From: Paraburkholderia phenoliruptrix
Lineage (GTDB): Bacteria; Pseudomonadota; Gammaproteobacteria; Burkholderiales; Burkholderiaceae
Direction of reading: 5' to 3'
NCBI RefSeq assembly: GCF_902859825.1
Contig: NZ_CADIKB010000051.1
Span: forward strand, 1-34,554
DNA length: 34,554 nt
Shown: piece by piece, positions 29,655-34,554 of the stretch
How the letters are laid out: each line of letters begins with the position of its first letter
Numbering within the stretch: the stretch's first letter is position 1
Notes under the pieces: generated by a model
The model's database searches: none
Told to the model about the DNA's origin: nothing
Seen by the model: the letters and a program-made list of their open reading frames with translations, nothing else
Translations under genes and position numbers: made by a program

Positions 29655-31036
29655 ATGACGTGACCATCATCGACCAATTTCTCAACACCTTTGCCGCTTA
29701 TATCGACTCGGGTTTCGGGCTGCTGCGGGGCGAAGTGGCGTTCCTCACGGCCACGCTGATCGTCATCGACATGACGATCGCCGGCCTGTATTGGGCCATG
29801 AGCCATGCCACCGGCCAGGGCGAGGACGTGATCGCCAAGCTGCTGCGCAAGGTGCTCTACGTCGGTGCCTTCGCCTACATCATCAATAACTTCAACTGGC
29901 TGGCCAGCATCGTGTTCCGCTCGTTTGCGGGATTGGGCATCACCGCCACCGGCTCGGCCATCACGATGGAAAACTTCCTGCAGCCGGGCCGGTTGGCGAA
30001 AACCGGCATCGACGCCGGGGCGCCGATTCTGGAGCAGATCGGCGAGATGGCGGGCTTTCCCGAAGTGTTCGTGAACCTCGACCCCATCGTGGTGATGTTC
30101 CTCGCGTGGCTGGTCGTGGTCTTGTGCTTCTTCGTGCTGGCGATCCAACTGTTCATCACGCTGATCGAGTTCAAGCTGACCACGCTCGCCGGATTCGTGC
30201 TGGTGCCATTCGCGCTCTGGAACAAGACCGCGTTCCTCGCCGAAAAGGTCTTGGGCAACGTGGTGGCCTCCGGCGTCAAGGTTCTGGTGCTGGCCGTGAT
30301 CGTCGGTATCGGCTCGGGCTTGTTCGCTCAGTTCCAAGTCCATCCCGCCGAGCCGTCTATCGACCACGCGCTGGTCATCATGCTGGCCTCGCTCACCTTG
30401 CTGGCGCTCGGGATCTTCGGCCCCGGCATCGCCACGGGCCTCGTGTCCGGTGCGCCGCAGCTCGGCGCTGGCGCAATGGCCGGTGCTGCTGTCGGCGCTG
30501 CCGGCACGGCCGTCGCCATCGGCGCCGCCGCGACGGGCGTGGGTGGCGCCGTGGCTGCTGGCGCGCGCATGGCCCCGGCTGCCGCCAAGCTGGCCGGTAG
30601 CGGTGCGCGCGCCGCCACGTCGGCGGCCAGCAGTGCGAAGTCGGCGTTCCAGGCCGGTTCCGCCGCCGCTGGCGGCGGCGCAAAGGGCGCGATGGCGGGC
30701 CTAGGCAACGTCGCCAAGACCGGCGCGCAGTCCACCGGACGCGCGGCTGCATCCCGCGCCTCCGCTGCCGGGCAACGCATGGCCGCTCCCTTCCGCGCTG
30801 GCTGGAATGGCGCTGCCGCCGATGGCGGCGCGGGCGCGGCATCCGGTCAGGGCGCCGCAGGCGAGGCCGCATCCGGCGCCGCTACTGCGCAGACGCAGGA
30901 ACAGCCCGCTTGGGCCAAGCGCCTGCATCGTCGCCAGCAACTCACCCATGCCGCGACCACCACCGCCCACGCGCTGCGCGGTGGCGATGGCGGCGGCTCC
31001 GGCCAGGGGCCGAGCCTGCGCGATTCCGATTCATAA
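29651..31036 (+). CDS. trbL: TrbL, polytopic inner membrane T4SS protein (VirB6 family)
   Basis: 461 aa. Five to six hydrophobic segments lie in the first 260 residues, including VAFLTATLIVIDMTIAGLYW, VVMFLAWLVVVLCFFVLAIQ, LTTLAGFVLVPFALWNKTAF and ALVIMLASLTLLALGIFGPG. The remaining 200 residues are a low-complexity Ala/Gly/Ser domain (for example AAGAGTAVAIGAAATGVGG) ending in a charged tail. TrbL forms the inner membrane path for DNA. Starts in an ATGA overlap with the preceding gene. The C-terminal low-complexity part is common in TrbL but varies between elements. Confidence 0.95.
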   Translation: MNDVTIIDQFLNTFAAYIDSGFGLLRGEVAFLTATLIVIDMTIAGLYWAMSHATGQGEDVIAKLLRKVLYVGAFAYIINNFNWLASIVFRSFAGLGITATGSAITMENFLQPGRLAKTGIDAGAPILEQIGEMAGFPEVFVNLDPIVVMFLAWLVVVLCFFVLAIQLFITLIEFKLTTLAGFVLVPFALWNKTAFLAEKVLGNVVASGVKVLVLAVIVGIGSGLFAQFQVHPAEPSIDHALVIMLASLTLLALGIFGPGIATGLVSGAPQLGAGAMAGAAVGAAGTAVAIGAAATGVGGAVAAGARMAPAAAKLAGSGARAATSAASSAKSAFQAGSAAAGGGAKGAMAGLGNVAKTGAQSTGRAAASRASAAGQRMAAPFRAGWNGAAADGGAGAASGQGAAGEAASGAATAQTQEQPAWAKRLHRRQQLTHAATTTAHALRGGDGGGSGQGPSLRDSDS

Positions 31037-31048
31037 GGAGAACCGACC

Positions 31049-31753
31049 ATGCGATTCAAGAAACCGCAGGTGCGCTACGCCGACACGCCGCAGCCTGCCA
31101 CGCCGTACCAAGCTGCCGGCCAGGTGTGGGACGACCGTATCGGAACGCCGCGCGTGCAGGCGAAGAACTGGCGGCTGATGGCCTTCGGCTGCCTCACGCT
31201 CGCGCTGTTGATGGCCGGCGGCCTGGTGTGGCGCTCGGCGCAGTCCTTCGTGACGCCCTACGTCGTAGAGGTGGACAACGCGGGCCAAGTGCGCGCCGTG
31301 GGCGAAGCCGCCACGCCGTACCGGCCCAACGATGCGCAGACCGCGTACCACATCGCGCGCTTCGTGACGCTGGTGCGCTCGCTGTCCATCGACCCCATCG
31401 TGGTGCGGCAGAACTGGCTCGACGCCTACGACTACACGACCGACAAGGGCGCGGCCGTGCTCAACGACTACGCACGGGTCAACGACCCGTTCGCGCGCAT
31501 CGGCAAGGAGTCGGTGACGGTGCAGATCACCAGCGTCGTGCGCGCCAGCGACACGTCTTTCAACGTTCGCTGGACGGAACGCCGCTACGTCAACGGCGCC
31601 GCGGCGGGCTTGGAGCGGTGGACGGCAGTGGTGTCCATCGTGCTTCAGCCGCCGCGCACCGAAGAACGCCTGCGCAAGAACCCCCTGGGCATCTACGTCA
31701 ACGGCCTGTCGTGGAGCCGCGAACTGGATTCTTCCGAAGGAGCCAAGCCATGA
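31049..31753 (+). CDS. trbF: TrbF, inner membrane T4SS component (VirB8 family)
   Basis: 234 aa, normal for TrbF. A cytosolic N-terminus with TPYQAAGQVWDDRIGTPRVQ is followed by a single membrane segment (about 50-70, LMAFGCLTLALLMAGGLVWR) and a periplasmic VirB8-like domain (PYVVEVDNAGQVRAVGEA, TDKGAAVLNDYARVNDPF, VVRASDTSFNVRWTERRYVN). It ends with the typical PLGIYVNGLSWSREL. It is a scaffold protein of the channel. RBS AAGGAG precedes; stop overlaps trbG. Confidence 0.96.
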   Translation: MRFKKPQVRYADTPQPATPYQAAGQVWDDRIGTPRVQAKNWRLMAFGCLTLALLMAGGLVWRSAQSFVTPYVVEVDNAGQVRAVGEAATPYRPNDAQTAYHIARFVTLVRSLSIDPIVVRQNWLDAYDYTTDKGAAVLNDYARVNDPFARIGKESVTVQITSVVRASDTSFNVRWTERRYVNGAAAGLERWTAVVSIVLQPPRTEERLRKNPLGIYVNGLSWSRELDSSEGAKP

Positions 31754-32754
31754 ATGATCTTTTCCGTAAAACCGCTTTGCCGGTGATCCTGCTGGCCTCG
31801 ACGGTCTTGTTCGCGGGCTGCGCCACGCAAGGCAAGCCGCCGCCTGTGATCTCGCTCGATGAGCCGGTGCAGGCCCAGCCGCTGCCAGAGCCGCCCGCGC
31901 CGGTGGAGGTGGTGGCCGTGCCCGAGGTGCTGCCGATGCCAGCCCAGTTGAAGCCCGTGCCCGAGGCGGAAGATGCCAAACCCGCGCCGGAACCGGCAGA
32001 CGAGAAGGTGCGCGTCTCGCGCGCCAATGCCGAGGCCCGCGTCGCGCCCACGCGCGAGGGCTATGTCAACGCGATTCAGGTGTGGCCCTTCACCGATGGC
32101 GCGCTCTACCAAGTCTATGCGGCCGTGGGCCGCGTGACCGTGATTGCCTTGCAACCGGGCGAGGAACTGGTGACGGTGGCCGCCGGCGATACCGTGCGCT
32201 GGATCGTGGGCGACACGTCCAGCGGTAACGGCGCCGACTTGCGCGTGAACGTGCTGGTTAAACCCATCCGCTCTGGCCTCAAGACCAATCTCGTCATCAC
32301 CACCAGCCGCAGGACGTACCTGCTGGAGCTGTCCTCGACGGAAAAGACGTGGATGGCATCGGTGTCCTGGGAGTACCCGCGCGACCGAATGCTGGCCTTG
32401 CAGCGTCAGGCGCAGGCGGCCAGCGCCGCCGCGCCGGTCGATACCGGGCTGGCGCTGGAGAACCTGCGCTTCCGCTACGCGATCAGCGGCAGTAGTCCGT
32501 CGTGGAAGCCGTTGCGCGCCTTCGACGACGGGCAGAAGGTCTATATCCAGTTCCCCGCCGGCATCGCGCAAGGCGAACTGCCGCCGCTGTTCGTAATAGG
32601 GCCGGAAGGCGACGGGCAACTGGTGAACTACCGCTTCCGCTCGCCGTACTACATCGTGGATCGCCTCTTTGGCGCGGCAGAGCTGCGCCTGGGTGGCGAC
32701 AAGGGCGACGTGGTGCGGATCGAGCGCACGGATGGCGTGGCACGGAGGAATTGA
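31750..32754 (+). CDS. trbG: TrbG, T4SS outer membrane core protein (VirB9 family)
   Basis: 334 aa. Lipoprotein-type signal with LFAGC (Cys24) after VILLASTVLFAG. A long Pro/Glu/Val-rich linker (about 30-85) is followed by the VirB9 domain: NAIQVWPFTDGALYQVYAAV, LVTVAAGDTVRWIVGDT, then SGLKTNLVITTSRRTYLLEL and the C-terminal FDDGQKVYIQFPAGI and LPPLFVIGPEGDGQLVNYRF. It forms the outer membrane ring with TrbI. A frame extension upstream of 31750 lies inside trbF and is not the start. ATGA overlap with trbF. Confidence 0.96.
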   Translation: MNDLFRKTALPVILLASTVLFAGCATQGKPPPVISLDEPVQAQPLPEPPAPVEVVAVPEVLPMPAQLKPVPEAEDAKPAPEPADEKVRVSRANAEARVAPTREGYVNAIQVWPFTDGALYQVYAAVGRVTVIALQPGEELVTVAAGDTVRWIVGDTSSGNGADLRVNVLVKPIRSGLKTNLVITTSRRTYLLELSSTEKTWMASVSWEYPRDRMLALQRQAQAASAAAPVDTGLALENLRFRYAISGSSPSWKPLRAFDDGQKVYIQFPAGIAQGELPPLFVIGPEGDGQLVNYRFRSPYYIVDRLFGAAELRLGGDKGDVVRIERTDGVARRN

Positions 32755-32756
32755 CC

Positions 32757-34031
32757 ATGAGCCAGGACGACACCCCCGACCTCGCCACGCCGCAGGCGGG
32801 CAAGGTCGCGCCCGAGGCGGTGGTGCTGCGCGCCCAGCCGCGCCCGGTCACGCGCCTGAACCGACGCACGCTGGCTATCCTCGTCGGCAGTCTGTCGGTT
32901 GCCGTGCTCGGCGCCACGATCTGGTCGTTGCAACCGCAGCGGCGCAGCGCCGACGAGCAAACCGAGCTTTACAACGTCGATCGCGTCTCGAAATCCGAGG
33001 GGCTGGACGGCCTGCCGGCCGACTACTCGAAGCTGCCGCCGCAAGTGCCCGAGTTGGGGCCTCCGCTGCCGGGCGACCTCGGCCCTGCCATCGTGAACTC
33101 GCAGCAGCCGGCCGTGGCCGCCTACGCGGCCCCCGGCCACGATCCCAACGATGCCTTGCGTAAGGAGGCGGAAGCCGCTGCGGCTTCGTCGGTGTTCTTC
33201 CGCTCGGGCGGCCAAGGCCAAGCCGCCACCACGGTGGCGCAGGCAGCGCCGGGTGTGCCTGGCGGTGCAAGCGCGCTCGCGGCCTTCGACCCGCTCGCTG
33301 CCGGGCCGGCGTCGGTGGCGGCGCAGCCTGCCGACCCGAACGCCGTGCAGAACCGGCAAGACCAGAAGGAGGCGTTCCTGAAAGCCGGCTCTACGGAAAC
33401 CCGCAATTCCGGCAATCTGGCGCTGCCCGCGTCCCCTTATCAAGTGATGGCCGGAACGGTGATCGCCGGCGCGCTGGTGACAGGCATCAAGTCGGACTTG
33501 CCGGGCGACGTGATCGGCACTGTGACGGAGCCGGTCTATGACACGGCCACCGGCAAGTTCCTGCTGATCCCACAGGGGTCGCGCATCCTCGGGCGCTACA
33601 ACAGTCAGGTCAGCTACGGGCAGAGCCGCGTGCAAGTGGTGTGGAACCGGATCATCTTGCCCGACACGTCCTCGCTGACGCTCGACAACCTAGTGGGCAC
33701 CGACCCGGCCGGCTACGCGGGCTTGGAGGACGACGTGGACTGGCACTGGAACCGCATCTTTGCCGGTGCGGTGCTGACGACGCTGCTGGGCGTCGGCGCA
33801 GAACTGGCCGCGCCGGAGAACCGCCAGGACGGCAACCGCATCGTCATCGCTGGCCGTGACAGCGCCCAGGACAGCATCAACCAGGTCGGCCAGGAAATCA
33901 CCCGGCGCAACATGAACATCCAGCCGACGCTGACCGAGCGACCGGGCCTGCCGGTGCGGATTATCGTCAACCGGGATCTGGTGCTGCGGCCGTACCAGCC
34001 TCTGTTCTTCAATCGGGGAGCTTCGCAATGA
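32757..34031 (+). CDS. trbI: TrbI, T4SS core complex protein (VirB10 family)
   Basis: 424 aa. A short cytosolic N-terminus precedes a membrane helix at about 39-57 (LAILVGSLSVAVLGATIWSL). A Pro/Ala-rich periplasmic linker follows, then the VirB10 C-domain: YQVMAGTVIAGALVTGIKSD, LPGDVIGTVTEPVYDTATGK, LLIPQGSRILGRYNSQVSYG and QVVWNRIILPDTSSLTLDNL. It ends RIIVNRDLVLRPYQPLF. It spans both membranes and senses ATPase activity. ATG at 32757 has GGAGG upstream (GGAGGAATTGACC). Its stop overlaps the DUF2274 gene. Confidence 0.97.
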   Translation: MSQDDTPDLATPQAGKVAPEAVVLRAQPRPVTRLNRRTLAILVGSLSVAVLGATIWSLQPQRRSADEQTELYNVDRVSKSEGLDGLPADYSKLPPQVPELGPPLPGDLGPAIVNSQQPAVAAYAAPGHDPNDALRKEAEAAAASSVFFRSGGQGQAATTVAQAAPGVPGGASALAAFDPLAAGPASVAAQPADPNAVQNRQDQKEAFLKAGSTETRNSGNLALPASPYQVMAGTVIAGALVTGIKSDLPGDVIGTVTEPVYDTATGKFLLIPQGSRILGRYNSQVSYGQSRVQVVWNRIILPDTSSLTLDNLVGTDPAGYAGLEDDVDWHWNRIFAGAVLTTLLGVGAELAAPENRQDGNRIVIAGRDSAQDSINQVGQEITRRNMNIQPTLTERPGLPVRIIVNRDLVLRPYQPLFFNRGASQ

Positions 34032-34273
34032 ACGCGACCAAGAAGCTGCGGCTTGGGCCGCTGCCCAAGACTGAGAACCTCAAGCTGACCTTCGCCTGCC
34101 CGGTCAACCTGAAGGCAGACCTCGACCGCTACGCCGCCCTGCACGCGCAGGCGTATGGCGAGGCCGTCGATGCAGAGAAGTTGATCCCGCACATGCTGGA
34201 GGCGTTCATCGCCGGCGACCGAGGATTCAGGAAAGGAGCGGCGCCCAGGGCCGCGCCACCGAAACAGTCCTGA
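34028..34273 (+). CDS. DUF2274 domain-containing protein
   Basis: 81 aa, normal for DUF2274: KKLRLGPLPKTENLKLTFAC, PVNLKADLDRYAALHAQAYG and LIPHMLEAFIAGDRGFRKG. This small RHH-like family is the usual last gene of trb operons in these ICEs, and its function is unknown. Starts in an ATGA overlap with trbI and is followed within 35 bp by a strong hairpin. Probably a small DNA-binding regulator or relaxosome accessory protein, which is inference from the fold pattern and position. Confidence 0.93.
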   Translation: MNATKKLRLGPLPKTENLKLTFACPVNLKADLDRYAALHAQAYGEAVDAEKLIPHMLEAFIAGDRGFRKGAAPRAAPPKQS

Positions 34274-34304
34274 CGATGCGGACGCATCCGCTGTCACCCA
34301 CGAT

Positions 34305-34332
34305 GAAAGCGCAGCCTACCGGCTGCGCTTTC
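34305..34332 (+). terminator. Hairpin ending the trb operon
   Basis: GAAAGCGCAGCC (34305-34316) pairs perfectly with GGCTGCGCTTTC (34321-34332) around TACC, followed by GCTTTGAG. The T-rich right arm and the position 31 bp after the last stop fit an operon terminator; the symmetric A-rich left arm could also work on the other strand. Confidence 0.75.
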
Positions 34333-34545
34333 GCTTTGAGAGGCTGCTTGCGACAAGCCGCGGCTATGATGACAGTGCGACCTTGCCCGCTGCGCCGCCC
34401 CTGGGCTTGCTACCGCGAAGCGCCTATGCGGCACCTAGCGAGAAAAGCAGCAAGAGCACTCGATGGCCGAAATCTGGCCTAACTTGTTGCTCCGTAAGAC
34501 CTTTCGCGCCACTGCCTGTCTGCATCAAAGACTTGACAGCGGACA

Positions 34546-34553
34546 TTTTTCAT
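34546..34553. other. Candidate attR core of the ICE
   Basis: TTTTTCAT, one base from the window end. I recall this octamer as the attachment-site direct repeat of Tn4371-family ICEs. Its place about 270 bp after the last trb-operon gene agrees with the right end of such elements. The left copy and the integrase are outside the window, so it is not proven here. Confidence 0.6.
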
Positions 34554-34554
34554 T

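Larger units (their letters stand above)
1..34553. mobile_element. Tn4371-family integrative and conjugative element (partial, left end missing)
   Basis: The gene set and order match the Tn4371 family as I know it: DUF932, ParB, DUF736, DUF2958, DUF2285, AlpA-like, RepA, ParA, DUF2840, TraF, DUF3363 relaxase, variable cargo, then traR, traG and trbBCDEJ(K)LFGI. The cargo lies between relaxase and traR, a usual position for accessory genes here. The window ends on TTTTTCAT, which I recall as the attachment core. The integrase and left end are not included, so integration site and completeness cannot be judged. Family assignment is firm from gene content; the exact boundary is inference. Confidence 0.9.

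Noticed and set aside
34276..34482. Small plus-strand frame after DUF2274
   Set aside because: It runs across the trb terminator hairpin, has no ribosome binding site, and has an Arg/Ala/Cys-rich translation.

Overview
The window is most of the conserved backbone of an integrative and conjugative element (ICE) of the Tn4371 family, reading from the maintenance genes on the left to what looks like the right end of the element. DNA is GC-rich with strongly GC-biased third positions, which fits a beta- or gammaproteobacterial host (Pseudomonas, Achromobacter, Bordetella, Delftia or Stenotrophomonas-like). The sequence alone does not fix the species. No integrase is present, so the left end lies outside the window.

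Layout. (1) 1-7.6 kb: small genes typical of these elements, separated by long GC-rich intergenic DNA. They are two minus-strand hypotheticals, DUF932, a 688-residue ParB-like protein, a small hypothetical, a minus-strand GNAT acetyltransferase, DUF736, a minus-strand XRE regulator and DUF2958. A repeat family of about 200 bp recurs between them. (2) 7.9-14.6 kb: DUF2285, an AlpA-like excisionase/regulator, a replication initiator (RepA), three 17-bp iterons, ParA, an RHH protein, DUF2840, a TraF-type S26 peptidase and a DUF3363 relaxase; from parA on, the genes are tightly packed. (3) 14.6-20.5 kb: cargo. A divergent tripartite efflux locus has MarR and TetR leftwards and an outer membrane lipoprotein, a DHA2 MFS pump and an HlyD adaptor rightwards. 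Two matching TetR-type operators lie in the divergent region. A small DUF3861 gene follows. (4) 20.5-34.3 kb: the type IV secretion block traR(LysR)-exclusion lipoprotein-traG-RHH-trbB-C-D-E-J-K-L-F-G-I-DUF2274, nearly all with 4-bp ATGA overlaps, ended by a strong hairpin. (5) The last bases contain TTTTTCAT, which I recall as the attachment-site core of this family.

How it works together. The relaxase would nick oriT and TraG would couple it to the Trb channel. TraF probably processes pilin TrbC, and two small lipoproteins probably give entry exclusion. RepA, the iterons and ParA plus its RHH partner look like a compact replication and partition module that could stabilise the excised circle. 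The XRE and DUF2958 genes share a divergent promoter with a 14-bp palindrome. The efflux cargo would give the host a regulated multidrug exporter.

Most notable non-gene signals: the iterons next to repA; precisely placed operators in two divergent promoter regions; mutually exclusive hairpins in the DUF2958 leader; hairpins spanning the ends of the DUF2285 and repA genes; the dispersed intergenic repeat; and the candidate right end. I found no CRISPR array, rRNA, tRNA or insertion sequence.
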